A stretch of 64,000 nucleotides of DNA from Trichoderma breve (GCF_028502605.1 NC_079232.1:5642001-5706000); one strand, 5' to 3'. Positions 1-15,270 are shown, numbered from the stretch's first letter. Made by a program: numbers and translations. Notes: generated by a model not told the origin, from the sequence alone.

Positions 1-616
1 GGTGCGAAAATGATGATTAAACGTCAACCACGTAAAATAGTAACCGGCACCATCCGGTTGTCGCTGGTTGGCTGTCTACACTTGCCTAAAGCGGCAACCG
101 CCCAGGGCCTCACCTATGAGCTTGCGGCCCTTGCGCCGGATTTCCGCACCTCTGCGAGCCCGCAGAACCGCAGCTGTGTCGGCATCTTAGCGCAGCCCTT
201 TCCGCAGCCCCCTTGCGGACGTCGTGCTTTTTGAAAATGCCGTTGGGGGCTTTTCGTCAACCTGGAACGCATACGAGTATATACGCGTGTGAGTGGCGTC
301 TGTTGGTGCTTATCTTTTGTGATATTGATTCCTCAACAATGCTTCTTCAGCTTCATGAGTCCGGATTAGGAATATGTACAGTCACATTGTTTTATTATTG
401 GCTTCTTTCCGCGTAACAGTTACGGAATTAAACCGCGGCTTTAACTATTTGCGCTTCACATACGCGTCCCATGATGCTTGCATGACCATCACCACTTCGA
501 GTCCCCACGAAGCCCCTCCAAACGGTCAAGTTGCCCAGAGTTAGCTTCGTAAAAAGTCCGTCAACGTTGTGTTGTCACAACTGCTACGCGGCAACTTAGT
601 GGGGGTAATCGGCTAG

Positions 617-705
617 CTGTTGTTTATTGCAACAATGCGAATAACATCTCATTCATATGCCAGTTGTTGCTTGTTGCAACGATGCAAATAACATCTCATT
701 CGTAT
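617..705. repeat. Two imperfect tandem copies of about 42 bp
   Basis: Bases 617-658 and 663-705 share the pattern CTGTTG..T.TTGCAACRATGC followed by AATAACATCTCATTC and then AT or GT. Only a few mismatches separate the copies, so this is a recent local duplication. No function is apparent. Confidence 0.8.
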
Positions 706-1231
706 TAATCCATCTTCCCGGTCCCACCTCGACTCTGCAAAACTTGATAGATACACACGCAGCTTTCACCCCCCCTGAAAGAGCAATCAACCTTGATGTT
801 GGTGGTGACAAATGACAGTGATAAAGGCAAATCATCAGGACAATCATTATGCATAACAACATTGCACGCAGAATAAACCCCCACTCTCTCTTCTCTCCCA
901 GCAAAGGACAGGATAGAAAAGAAGGCAAGAGAACGCAAGAGCAAGTAAAAGAAAACGGAAAAGGGGAAGACTAATGCAACATCAAATCAACTGTTCGCCA
1001 ACAACCGCATCCAGACCAGTTAAACAGGAAAGAAAGTAACACAAGAATAGAAAAACAAAGAATCCGTACAACAAATGGTATCCGACAAGGTACATTGTTC
1101 ATATCAACTCCAAATATGCCCCGGCCTCGACATTTGCCTCCCTCGCCGGCAAACACAGGCCATTTTTTCTGTTTCCCCCCCGTCTCAGTGAAATGCTCTC
1201 TGAATTCCCGAATACCGCTCTCTCTCTTCGT

Positions 1232-1291
1232 AATCTTTAACAAGAAGCCTTCTCTCTCTTGTCATCTTTAACACGAAGCTTTCTCTCGCTC
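1232..1291. repeat. Two imperfect direct copies of about 29 bp
   Basis: AATCTTTAACAAGAAGCCTT followed by a CT run (from 1232) is repeated about 31 bases later as ATCTTTAACACGAAGCTTTC plus CT. It lies in the presumed 3' region of the minus-strand gene at 1535-4234. Confidence 0.7.
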
Positions 1292-1534
1292 ATCCACACG
1301 CAAATCCTTTGTCCCATTCTTGATTCATGCAAAACTGTCATCTTGCTTAGCTGACATGTGTCATGGTTTGCTTGCTTGCTCGCTTGCTTGTCGAAGAAGG
1401 GTTGGGAAAAATAAAAAGCCAAACTCGAAATGCTGTCGTTATTCGTCATCAATTCGTTTATATTCTGAGCACATTTTTGTCTCTCAAAAACACTCTCTCT
1501 TGACACTTTGGCATCCATGTAGCGTATTTCCGCA

Positions 1535-4234
1535 TCACTGCTCCTCTTCCTCCTCAATGGGAGCTGGAGTGCGACGCTCAACACGCCTCTTTGGTCGCCT
1601 GTGCCGGCTGCTGCTGATGTTACTGGCCGAGTCATCGGGGTATAGATCGTACTCTTCCATCTGCCAATCATCGTCACTGGCGTTTTCAGCATCGCTTCCA
1701 GCCCACGAGGGTCGCTCGTAGCCCGAGTTTTGCGAGTTACCCGAGCCGGGAACCGAGAGCACGTCGATGCGTCGTCGGCTCTGGAGATTCTGCATGAGTC
1801 CAGCTCCACGCTGCCGCAGGGCGGTTCGGACCGTCTCCGCTTGGTGGTGGAGCTTCTCGAATGCATCCTCCAAGGCCTCCATACCCTGGTAAATCTCACG
1901 CTCAATCTCGGCAATGGCTGCCATCTCCATCTCTTCGTCGTTGGAAACCGGGGGTCGGCTCCCCCCACCTGTGGACGAAAGGCTGATGAAGGATGCTGGC
2001 GTGGTGTTGCGGGAGTAAGGGGAGAAGGGGGTATTGGTTCGGGAACCCATGGCCGAAGGGCCTCGGAATGGCGTGGGGCCTCTTGATTCTACCCCGTTGA
2101 AGTCATCATCGGCACCAGACCACAGGAATCCATCAAACCGGCCGGATGTCAAAATCTCCCATTCTTGACTGTTAATGTTGGACAGGGTAATGAGAAGGTC
2201 GTGGGTATGGTGATTCTTGATGAGGTATGTCGCGCTCTCCGCATCTCGAGGCACTTGCTGAAGGCGGTACAGCCGCTGCAGTGAGAGACCAGTCTTGACG
2301 ATAAAGTCGTTGCGCGGCCGGTTGAGGGGAGTAGGGGCGCGGGTTGCTGGCCTCAGCTCTTTTGATCCGGCGAGGAGGGCGTTGAAGTAGGGGCGGTCTT
2401 CGGCGTCGAGGTTGGTCAGGATGGCGAAACTCAGCGTCTCGTCGTCGACATCTTGGGGGGGAGGCACAGGCGTTTCACCCGTGCTGGTGAGCCACCTGTC
2501 GACTGCAGACCTGACCTTTTTGGACTGGCGCAAATAGTGCTCCCTGAACTCTTCGGCGATGTCGGGATCCAGCTGGATGGGCGAGTCTGGCCTTGGGGGG
2601 GTTTCGCCCGATATCTCAGCTGCCTTGTGACCAATGTCTGCCAGGTCAAAGGGCGGCCATGAAGGGAGCTCAATGCGTCCGCTGACCCACTCTAGAACAT
2701 CTCCCCAGTTGAGGCCGCGGTGAGGCTCGTTGGATTTCTCGCATATAATGCAGGAGCAGCCGTGAGGCGGTAGATCTCGGGAGAAGACGTTTTCGAGCCG
2801 GTCGAGCAAGCGGCGAGCGACTGACCGATGGCCAGTGGCTACTGCAACGGATCCCTGCTTGGAAAGGACCGTTTGATATTGGTCCAGGAGGCTGACAAAC
2901 GGGGTGAAGAGCGTCTCGGCGCCGCTGAGGAGGGAGTTTGCGGGCCTTAGTGTGCCGTTGACGAGAGGCATGACTGATAAGAAATGTCTAGTAACTGGCT
3001 GCGAGAGGCCACCGTTTTGTAGTAGGTAGTCTACCCTGGGTATCTCGAGGACGTCGACGGCGGGAGGAGGAGGCGGCGGAGGCATAGGAGGCGGAGGCGG
3101 AGGATGAGTGGGCGCCTTCATGGCGGGCGTAGCGGTGCCCGAGTTAATGGTGGATGCATAGTCGTCGCCGTCAACGCCGGAGGCGGGAGTACGAGATCGC
3201 TTGGAGTCGCCGTAGAGGTGGTGAGGGAATTGGTGAGCTTGGGTGGGCGTCTTGGGAGATGAGTCCTGGGCGCTGGACGGAGAGGAGTCGACATGCAGCG
3301 GCTCGGGTTTGCTCTTCTTGACACTGCGAGTGGAAGAAGACCGCTTGGATGTGTGGCGTGAGGCGGAGCTTGAGGAGCGTGAGAGCACAGAGGATCGGAG
3401 CTTGTCGTGAATCTTGTTGCTGGGTGAGCGTATCAGGGTTGCCGCGCTGGTGGATGAGCGGCGGCTAACTTTGGAGGAGGATCTCTCCTCGGTAGCGCGC
3501 GAGCCTGACCTGGAGACGGTGGACTTGTTGCCGCGGTCGTAGTCTTCAGCGCGCGAGCCTGATCTTGAGATGCTTGACTTGTGGCCGCGGTCCAAGTCCT
3601 CGGCACGCTTCTTTGCGGCGGAGACGTCTGTTTCGGGAGGCGTAGGCGGGCGAGAAGCCTTCTTGGATGAGGATCGATGAAGAGCGTCTTCAGGCCTTAA
3701 TCGACGATCATCTCCACCTCCACTGCCTCCACCACCACCACCACCACCTCCTCCAGCTGCACCGCTGCCACCGCCAACGTCGGTGGGTTCAGGCGTCAGG
3801 GGATTGGATGCCTTGGGCTGAGAAGACGTAGACGCAATGTCATCGCGGCTGACGATGGACTCTTTGCTGTGAGCCTTGTCAAAGGAGGGATAGGGCAGCG
3901 AGATGCGATCCTTGTCTATGGACAGCTTGGACATGCCATCGACGCCCAGGTCGGACATGGAGGCCGGGCGCTGAGGAAGGCGGTCCCTCTCCCGATCTCT
4001 GTCTCTGTCTCGATCTCTATCTCGATCTCTATCTCGGTCCCTGTCTCTGTCGTCCCTCTTCCGGTGCCGCCTGACGGACGACGTGAGGGAATGCGTATCG
4101 CTGGAGCTGCGAGCGGATTTCGAAGAGCGGTGGGGGCGGTCTCGATCAGGTTTGCGCTCCGACTTTGAGCGGCGGGCCTTGTCGCGCATGCGGTCGTCGA
4201 CATTGACGTCGTCGTCACGTTCCTTTGACGGCAT
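1535..4234 (-). CDS. Large Ser/Arg- and Pro-rich protein of unknown function (899 aa)
   Basis: This is a single-exon frame of 899 codons. The N-terminal half is strongly biased: an Arg-Asp dipeptide run at about residues 60-85, Ser/Lys/Arg-rich stretches, a polyglycine run near 160-175, and a polyproline stretch near 377-395. From about 400 to 700 the sequence becomes non-repetitive and looks like a folded region, including a cysteine cluster of type CSCIICE followed by a His (possible metal site). Residues about 800-850 are rich in Glu/Ala/Leu/Gln and likely form a coiled coil; the tail is basic, then ends in an acidic EEEEEQ. I do not recognise a named family. The start ATG at 4234 is preceded by another ATG 13 bases upstream that opens an overlapping out-of-frame 10-codon frame. 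Disordered RD/SR-like segments would suit a nuclear or RNA-associated protein, but that is inference. Confidence 0.8.
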   Translation of the reverse strand: MPSKERDDDVNVDDRMRDKARRSKSERKPDRDRPHRSSKSARSSSDTHSLTSSVRRHRKRDDRDRDRDRDRDRDRDRDRDRERDRLPQRPASMSDLGVDGMSKLSIDKDRISLPYPSFDKAHSKESIVSRDDIASTSSQPKASNPLTPEPTDVGGGSGAAGGGGGGGGGGSGGGDDRRLRPEDALHRSSSKKASRPPTPPETDVSAAKKRAEDLDRGHKSSISRSGSRAEDYDRGNKSTVSRSGSRATEERSSSKVSRRSSTSAATLIRSPSNKIHDKLRSSVLSRSSSSASRHTSKRSSSTRSVKKSKPEPLHVDSSPSSAQDSSPKTPTQAHQFPHHLYGDSKRSRTPASGVDGDDYASTINSGTATPAMKAPTHPPPPPPMPPPPPPPAVDVLEIPRVDYLLQNGGLSQPVTRHFLSVMPLVNGTLRPANSLLSGAETLFTPFVSLLDQYQTVLSKQGSVAVATGHRSVARRLLDRLENVFSRDLPPHGCSCIICEKSNEPHRGLNWGDVLEWVSGRIELPSWPPFDLADIGHKAAEISGETPPRPDSPIQLDPDIAEEFREHYLRQSKKVRSAVDRWLTSTGETPVPPPQDVDDETLSFAILTNLDAEDRPYFNALLAGSKELRPATRAPTPLNRPRNDFIVKTGLSLQRLYRLQQVPRDAESATYLIKNHHTHDLLITLSNINSQEWEILTSGRFDGFLWSGADDDFNGVESRGPTPFRGPSAMGSRTNTPFSPYSRNTTPASFISLSSTGGGSRPPVSNDEEMEMAAIAEIEREIYQGMEALEDAFEKLHHQAETVRTALRQRGAGLMQNLQSRRRIDVLSVPGSGNSQNSGYERPSWAGSDAENASDDDWQMEEYDLYPDDSASNISSSRHRRPKRRVERRTPAPIEEEEEQ

Positions 4235-5880
4235 CTCGACTCACCATCGGGGGCTGGCGGGATGGCTATCTCTGTTGGCGATGCGGTTTGCGGTTTGCGG
4301 TTTTGCGGTTGCGGAGTTCTGCGAGGCAAGGCAAGGCAAGGCAGAGGGATGGAGATTTCGAGCAGGGGTTTGTTTTTTCTTTGGTGCTTTGGGAGGACCC
4401 TTTGAGGTGGAGGGCGAGAGACTGGGATAGGCCACAGGGGCAATGGGCAAACGAGAGTGGCGAGCTGCAGGCCCGGCGGGAAAAGCTGAGATTTGACGGT
4501 GATGTGATGCAAGTTTGGCTGCAGTCAGAAAAAAAAAAAAGAGTGAGGGGACGGTGAAGAGAAGGGGTTTGATCAAATCGAAATCGAAATCGATGCCGGA
4601 AGCTCACTCAGGCAGCGATGACCCCTACTAAAGAACGGGCCGGAAGTTGGGGATGGGCTGCGTTGGTGTACCGGTACGAGGGCAGGGGCGAGCGAGGCTG
4701 GTACTGGTCGGTCACCTGTCGGGTGGCACAGCGAGCGGCAATGGGCATCTGCAGTGGGACGCGCGTGCTGGAGCTGCGGTGCCTGATGGCGAGGTTTTAG
4801 GTTGAGGTACAGAGGCTGTAAGTACAGGTACTTTGGGAAGCAAGTGACAAGGAGTGGGTCGTTTGGAGCTTTTGATGTGGGCAGACGTTTTAGCGGGATT
4901 GTGGCCTGAAGGTGCTGTGCATTTTTGGACGCATCAAGTGAGATCAAATTGGATGATTTATGGAGATGATTTAATGCAGGTTTGTGTTATCTAGTAACAC
5001 CTACGAATGTGGATTGTCGTGCATCAGAGATAATGGAAAAGAAAAGGCTGCACGGGCTTTGTTGGTAGTTCAAGGTAGAGCAAAGAGTAAGGCAGTGTGA
5101 CTTTTGTGCGACGGCCGAGTTAAAGTGTGCACATCAGTTTCGGTGCCAAGATGGAAAGTGCGTGATGTCACAAGCTAGGCAGGGCGCTTAAATTGAAGAA
5201 AGAATAGAAACAAAGAAAAATGGAAGGGCGGGGGAAGGAGAAGAAGGGAAGAACAGATGCGAGGATTACCTAACCCGTGGGCCTTGAAGAATAAAAACAA
5301 CCAAACCAGACTGGACGAATGCAATCCAATGCAAGTTGCAAAATGACGCCCAACCGTGGCCTGACGCCGCTGTGCAATTGGAGGTGCGGGCGACTCACAC
5401 GATTGGTCGGGTTACACTGCACTACAACTGCACTTGCGTCTTGTTCTACTGCAACTGCACTGCCCTTTGCTCTATTTCTGCTTCTGCTTCTGCTCTTGCG
5501 TGCGCCCCCTCTTTCCTGACGTGGCATCGCTCTAGACTGTAGACTGTATCTTTCCATCCATTGGCTACTATACATGTAATGTGCTCGTACTGTGATGAGC
5601 TCTCAGTTGTGCTGCCTCGGTTCTCTGCCTTCTAACAATAAGAAGTACCATTGTACCTCACTCTCCCGTTGAAGCCCACTATACCTCTTCTGGCCCAGGC
5701 TCCACTAATCGACAACTTTGGCGTGCTTCACTGTGCCTCGTTCATCAAGTACAGCAAGTAGAGGTCCAAATATGAAATGTTGCCATCAGATTGATTCTGG
5801 ATGCTTCATTAAAAAGGCTGTGCTGAATCAACTATACTACAGCTTTGCTAACTCTTTTCTCTTGATGTTTAGTACCTAAG

Positions 5881-5910
5881 TATGAATAAAATATGAATAA
5901 ATTATGAATA
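5881..5910. repeat. Triple TATGAATA microrepeat
   Basis: TATGAATA occurs at 5881, 5892 and 5903, spaced exactly 11 bases apart, inside AT-rich non-coding sequence. The 11-base period is close to one helical turn, which may be coincidence. Confidence 0.7.
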
Positions 5911-6312
5911 CAGTATAACCTCCACAAGTCCAGCAGAGGATGCTTTGGATGCCAACTCTTGCTTGATACGATACGACTGCTCACTCTTCGAAATGCAATA
6001 ATGCGACGATGCTTGCAGCTTCAACCAATCGTCACAGTCCGGAAAAAGTGATACTCAACAAACAGTGGAGAATCATGGCAGCATGTCCTATTGCAGCTTC
6101 GAATCCCACCTCTTGATTATGCCCAAAGTCGCAAACGAGGCTGGCAGGATCACAACCCCTCCAATAACAAGACAGACGTTGGCACACCGGCAACACACTC
6201 GTCGAATCAAAGAAGTTCGGCTGCAAGCCTGTTGCATTATCGCAACACCACAAATGCATGAGAGCATTGCAATCATGATGTAAGTCTTCCTTTCCCCTCT
6301 TTTCTCTCTCTG

Positions 6313-6440
6313 AGTATATAAACCCCGTCCATCATCTGCTTCCCTGCTCCCTTTCTTCTTCTTTCTCCTCTTCTTCTCCAACACTATCCGAACCAAGTCA
6401 TTCACTCTTTATCTCTTGTTTTCTTTTTCTCGCAGATCCC
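6313..6440 (+). promoter_or_regulatory. Possible core promoter: TATA-like box plus CT-rich tract
   Basis: GAGTATATAAACC near 6313 is followed by about 90 bases of almost pure pyrimidine on the plus strand, the layout common at fungal transcription starts. No convincing protein follows, although CGCAG at 6431-6435 and the GTAAGT/CTAAC/TTAG set at 6696-6768 look like splice sites. Support is from pattern only. Confidence 0.3.
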
Positions 6441-7741
6441 TAAAAGACACCAGCGTTACTCCATGAGGTTAATTCGCAGTATTTCTTCTCCAATGTGCTA
6501 GTCCAATTCGTCTGTGACTTATCAACAAACAGGGAGACTCTACATAGAGCCATTCCGTTGATAACTCGCAGCCCTATCGGGCAAATGCATTTGAGCAGAA
6601 ATGCGCGGAGTAATTCCGGATGCTCGCCGGCGTCTTTTAGGGATCGATTGCCGCCTGCAATCGTAATTCAGCTTCTCCTGACCCGTGGAAGCAGAAGTAA
6701 GTTGACTTTCCCCCCTCTCCCTTTGCTCTTCAACGGAGAATACCCAATAGCTAACAAACCCGGTTAGTTGTGCTTGAAGCCAGCAAACCGAGAAACAGTG
6801 GAATCCACCCCCTGAGCGTAACCCTAGGATCTCCAATGCTACCGTTAATCTGATCAACTCCAGAGTCCGCTCAGTCATATCGAGGCCACAGAAGTGTGAA
6901 AGCCTTCTCGGCTATTGTCTCAGTATGATGAGCGGCTCCAGAGTCGATTAGATTATCGGTAGTACTTTGTTATCCGGGGTGAGCTCATTTGGGAGCCGCT
7001 TTCAAGATCCCACTCCGTTCACTCAAACCCGAGTTTCGACAGTTCAAGCTTGATTTTCCATCTTTCTTTTATTTCTGCGTCTCCTTGGGCACTCAAAGTC
7101 GAACCAACACTTTGGGACATGCAAACAAACCTCAAACAAACCATGGCTCGCAGTTCATCGTGCCACCACATCATACATGGTCTTATCTTCTTTGTCTTCT
7201 GAGGACAGGGGCTTTAAGCTATGTCTAGTGTATGAGATGAACAGATGGAAAGTGTAGGATATAGGTCGATAGGGTGGAATCCACAAGCATGGCATCAATA
7301 CACCGTGGCACCTGTAGTTCCTTCAGTGACCTCTCCTACATAAAGAATCAGTATACCAAACTTACATGTAGTCACTGAGGCATAAAGCCTCCTCGTAAGC
7401 ATGAAAGCTCCTCATAAGACACGGAAGGTAGTTGCAACTGTGAAGAAAAACGTAGGTAGTCTTGTTTCTTGCAAGTAATGGATATCATGGAGCGTGATCC
7501 CCGCTCTGTACTAACTTGGAGACATTGTAATCTATCGTATCCAACTCTTCTATGTCAAAAGCCATTTGACCAAATGCTTTTTGGACTTCTTTTCCATCAA
7601 GATAAACATCATGTTCAATATCCAAACGCCAACTCTTTATCCCTTCCAACCCGCGCAGAGTATATACATGTATACTTTAATTGGGAAAGGAGAACAAAGC
7701 CAAAATAACTAAAGGACAAAAAGAAAAGAAAAGTCGCTCGC

Positions 7742-12005
<4,264 letters not shown>

Positions 12006-14201
12006 ATGCCCCGTCCATTCAACGAGACAAAGGAGTCTAAAAGATATATCTCACGGTCTCTCAACTCTCCAGAGATACGTGGTCCTCCGAAATGCAATTC
12101 ACTTTTTCAGAATCAATGTCACAACAAGCTTGCTCGATTGAAACATCTCCATCGCCACAATTGCAAGACAAATCTCAGCCGCAGCAACAGTATGGAGCAG
12201 GACTCTTCAAACACTGCCGAGCAGGCAGCTGTGGTGCCCTGCCTTGGCTTTGATGTCTTTGACAGGGTTCTCACAAGGTACATGGACGATCCTCAAGATA
12301 TTCTCAACTTTTGCCTTGCGAACAAGGAATACTATGGATATTATATCGGCACTCTATATCGACACAATGTCCGCTACGGTGGAAGCTCTGCCCTGGAATG
12401 GGTTGCCGAGAGAGGGTTTCTGAGCGTGGTTTCAAGTATTCTCGACGTTCCACGGGTGGAAGTGTTTGCTCCCAAAGATATATGGGGTAAGATTCTCAGC
12501 ATTGCCCAGAAACAGAACAACATGCGCTTAGCTGAACTGTTGTTCGAGAGGCAACATGTGCAGGATTTCATCCAAATTGCGGCGGCAATCAAAGCTGGGG
12601 GATTAGTGAATCGCTCGCAAGAGATAGTCACGACACTAGACGACGAAGAATTTATGGAACTAGACGAAGAGTCCCTACTCGAGCCAATGTTTGAAGCTGC
12701 CAAGAAGGACCAGCGGCGCCTCGTAGAGCTCTATCTTTCCCATGTCAGCGTGGATCTACAAAACGCCGATGGCTTGACCGCTTTGCACTGCGCTGCGGGC
12801 AAGGGACGTTATGATCTTGCGAAATTTCTCTTGGAGGTGCATGGAGCCAACACTGAGATCCGTCGTAATCCTGGTGGCTTCAGGCCCATTGAAGTGGCAG
12901 CCCGCGACGGCCAACTGAGGCTTGTGGAGTTGCTTCTTTCAAAGGGAGCTGAACCTCGCTGGGGGGATGGCGGTGCCTTCACCTGGCCATTAACACTCGC
13001 AGCCATACATAGCCATGAGGGCATAGTCAGGTTCCTTCTGCAAGATCCTCGAATTGACCCCCGTATACGGGACGGAAACGGCGAGTCGTGCCTGGAACTC
13101 GCTGCTTTTTCCGGCAATACGGGAGTAGTCAACATACTTCTTGAAGATGGCCGAGCTGATCCTAATGAGCGCAACGGCATGGACGAAACCCCCTTGGGAT
13201 TGGCTGCGCAGCGTTGCCAACAGGAAATCGTTCGTCTGTTTCTTGACGATGACCGAGTGGACCCAAATGGACAACACACCAACGGCATGACTCCATTGTT
13301 GGCGGCCAGCTCCTCAATGGGAATACAGAGCATACACGTCATTAACATGTTATTGGAGGACTCAAGGGTCGATGTTCACGCACAAGATGACGACGGATGT
13401 ACCGCTTGCGTGCTGGCCGCGAAACATGGTATCCTCCGTAACGTCAAAGCATTACTTCGGAATCCCCATATTGACCCAAACCAGGGGGATCACAACAATA
13501 AAACGCCCGCCATGTATGCCGCCGCCGGCTATATAAGACCGACAGAAGCAACCCCCGTCTATCTTAAAAGGAACAAGCATCTCGTGCTGAAGGCTCTCAT
13601 TCTGGATAAGAGAGTGGACCTGAACACAGTAGACGACAGCGGACAAACGGCGATGCACTGGGCCTTGAGGAGATTCAGACGAGAAAATGTCCAGCTGCTT
13701 GCGGACTCGGGCCGAGTCAACTTGAACCAGGACTGCAACCCTGGGCGCCGCACGCCGACGGAAGCCTGTATCCTGAAGCATAACTCGTGTACTCAGCTGC
13801 TGCTCGATTCTGGTTGCCTAGACCTTTCCGAGACGAATTCACAAGGCGAAACCCCGCTGATGTTTGCTATCCGGAACTCTGGGAGCGACAACTGGCATAT
13901 TGAGAGGAGTGTATGGCTGATGCTAGAGAAGCAACGATGCGGCCGGCTGGACCTTAGATACGACAATGGGCTTACACTACTCGAACAAGCGGTTCAAGCG
14001 GGCTCGCAAAGAATCGTGTGCATGTTGCTCTTCACTGGCAAGGGGACTGTGACGCCGAGAGCGAAGGAACTTTGTTCGGAGGCAGTTATCAGGGAGATGC
14101 TGGACCATCACCGTGGTAGACCCTCCAGGTGGTGGAAATATCAAACGGGATGGAAGTTTCTAGGAATATGGAAGCTGGTGGTTTTCATGAATTTGCGCTG
14201 A
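12006..14201 (+). CDS. F-box-like protein with about 12 ankyrin repeats (731 aa)
   Basis: This is a single-exon frame. After a basic 62-residue leader, residues about 78-120 (LGFDVFDRVLTRYM then ILNFCLANKEYYGYY) resemble an F-box. From about residue 250 to 690 roughly twelve ankyrin repeats follow, with recurring signatures such as DGLTALHCAAGKGRYDLAKF, ETPLGLAAQ and TAMHWALRR; several carry the insert pattern D(P/S)R(V/I)D. By family analogy it could be a substrate receptor for an SCF ubiquitin ligase, but the F-box match is only approximate. ATG 12006 has A at -3; a second in-frame ATG at 12192, just before the F-box-like region, would give 669 aa. Such proteins vary widely between fungal species, so a lineage-specific gene would be unsurprising. 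Confidence 0.85.
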   Translation: MPRPFNETKESKRYISRSLNSPEIRGPPKCNSLFQNQCHNKLARLKHLHRHNCKTNLSRSNSMEQDSSNTAEQAAVVPCLGFDVFDRVLTRYMDDPQDILNFCLANKEYYGYYIGTLYRHNVRYGGSSALEWVAERGFLSVVSSILDVPRVEVFAPKDIWGKILSIAQKQNNMRLAELLFERQHVQDFIQIAAAIKAGGLVNRSQEIVTTLDDEEFMELDEESLLEPMFEAAKKDQRRLVELYLSHVSVDLQNADGLTALHCAAGKGRYDLAKFLLEVHGANTEIRRNPGGFRPIEVAARDGQLRLVELLLSKGAEPRWGDGGAFTWPLTLAAIHSHEGIVRFLLQDPRIDPRIRDGNGESCLELAAFSGNTGVVNILLEDGRADPNERNGMDETPLGLAAQRCQQEIVRLFLDDDRVDPNGQHTNGMTPLLAASSSMGIQSIHVINMLLEDSRVDVHAQDDDGCTACVLAAKHGILRNVKALLRNPHIDPNQGDHNNKTPAMYAAAGYIRPTEATPVYLKRNKHLVLKALILDKRVDLNTVDDSGQTAMHWALRRFRRENVQLLADSGRVNLNQDCNPGRRTPTEACILKHNSCTQLLLDSGCLDLSETNSQGETPLMFAIRNSGSDNWHIERSVWLMLEKQRCGRLDLRYDNGLTLLEQAVQAGSQRIVCMLLFTGKGTVTPRAKELCSEAVIREMLDHHRGRPSRWWKYQTGWKFLGIWKLVVFMNLR

Positions 14202-14520
14202 AAGTTTTGCACATTGACTGACTTAGGAGTGAAGGAAAGATTGATCTGGGGGTGAAGGAAAGGGTGATTTAGGAGTGAAGGAAAAGAGTGATTTAGGAAT
14301 GAAGAAAAGAGTTATATAGAGAAGACTGAGTATGCGTTCTGGAGATGCAGAATACACAATGATGAGACTTTAAAAGAGACAAAATACTGGGCAACGTGAC
14401 AAGCAATGGGTATATATATAGCTGGCTTGTAGTCCGACTCTTTGCATACATCGCAATCCGTCATCAATCTGAAAATTCCCAATATCAACAAAATCTCGCC
14501 AGCTACCCCCATCACACTCC
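14202..14520. other. Short convergent intergenic region
   Basis: It lies between the stop codons of the ankyrin gene and the APH-fold gene and would hold both 3' ends. It contains the four-copy repeat at 14223-14315 and otherwise nothing recognisable. Confidence 0.5.
14223..14315. repeat. Four imperfect tandem copies of a 22-24 bp unit
   Basis: The unit TTAGGAGTGAAGGAAARRG plus a few bases begins at 14223, 14247, 14269 and 14293. It follows the ankyrin stop codon directly, so it is probably transcribed as 3' UTR. Confidence 0.85.
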
Positions 14521-15270
14521 TCAATGATACATGATACTGTCCAAGAAGCACTGTCCGATATACTCCTTCTCGTATTTGGGCGGGAAAATAATGGTCAAGT
14601 AGTCCGGCCAGTCCATCATCGGCTCAAGATATTGAAACGCCTTCATGTATTCCCAATGCTCCGGATACCAGCCCGACTCTTCCCAGTCGATGATGGCGGC
14701 AACCTTTTTGTCTTCGCCAATGATGACGTTTCGAGGAGCAATGTCGCCATGGGTGAAGACAATCTCGTGGTTGTGTGAGAGGGCGTGCCTCGCGTACCTT
14801 CGCAGCATGTTGGGCGTCGTGCTGGTAATGTCCTCCATGATGTAACTGTTAAACTCGCGCTCGGTCTCAAACGGGCCGCATTCGTGAGGCATTTTCTTTC
14901 CAATCAAGGCCTTGTTCCTATCAAGAGCCCCGATGTAGGTGCCCTTCAGGCTGCGCAGTTGAGCCATGTACCCCTTAAGCTCCTTGGCGATGGCAATCTT
15001 TTGCTCCTTCTTCAGATCGTCCCATATTTTATCGAGCGTCTTACCTGGTATGTACTCCATGTAAAAAGCCGTCATCCTACCATCTTGCCAGTCGGTATCA
15101 TACACCTTGGGGACTGGAATGGTCGTCTTTTCAGCAATAAACTTCAAGGTGTCTGCTTCATACCCACGGAGGGCCGGTCCGCTTTTCTTGACCTTGCTCT
15201 CACCCCATCTCTTTACCTCTCGTTGATCGAAGATTCTGTGAAACACTTCCCCATCATTTGGGTCTTCCAT
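14521..15270 (-). CDS. APH-fold (aminoglycoside phosphotransferase-like) kinase, 249 aa
   Basis: This is a single-exon small-molecule-kinase-fold protein. The hallmark Brenner motif THGDIAPRNV (about residue 174) supplies the catalytic Asp and Asn, and AIIDWEESGWYPEHWE (about 190) gives the metal-binding Asp plus the typical fungal WYPEYWE-like sequence. YMEYIPGKTLDKIW is the hinge region after the nucleotide-binding lobe. The N-terminal lobe is short compared with bacterial APH enzymes but normal for the fungal family. The substrate is unknown; fungal members are not established antibiotic-resistance enzymes. Start ATG at 15268-15270. Confidence 0.88.
   Translation of the reverse strand: MEDPNDGEVFHRIFDQREVKRWGESKVKKSGPALRGYEADTLKFIAEKTTIPVPKVYDTDWQDGRMTAFYMEYIPGKTLDKIWDDLKKEQKIAIAKELKGYMAQLRSLKGTYIGALDRNKALIGKKMPHECGPFETEREFNSYIMEDITSTTPNMLRRYARHALSHNHEIVFTHGDIAPRNVIIGEDKKVAAIIDWEESGWYPEHWEYMKAFQYLEPMMDWPDYLTIIFPPKYEKEYIGQCFLDSIMYH

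Larger units (their letters stand above)
1..1534. other. Gene-free left flank with short direct repeats
   Basis: No reading frame here looks like a conserved protein; the open frames are short and partly overlap simple CT- and GCTT-rich sequence. It contains two pairs of imperfect direct repeats (617-705 and 1232-1291), listed separately. The last few hundred bases are presumably the 3' untranslated region of the minus-strand gene ending at 1535. The window edge may cut a gene further left, but nothing at position 1 reads as coding. Confidence 0.5.
4235..7741. other. 3.5 kb gap without a recognisable gene
   Basis: The part next to 4234 is the presumed promoter and leader of the minus-strand gene. 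No conserved protein is visible. Notable items: three copies of TATGAATA at 5881-5910; a TATA-like sequence at about 6313 followed by a CT-rich tract; plausible splice signals at 6280/6435 and 6696/6768 (see findings); an imperfect 19-bp direct repeat at 7383-7420; and a 7-base inverted pair CAGTGAC/GTCACTG at 7324 and 7372. Confidence 0.45.

Noticed and set aside
6088..6115. T-arm-like GCTTCGAATCCCACC suggesting a tRNA
   Set aside because: No complementary stem around the loop and no A-box, anticodon arm or acceptor stem upstream.
12809..13348. Long frame on the strand opposite the ankyrin gene
   Set aside because: Antisense shadow of the repeated ankyrin coding sequence.
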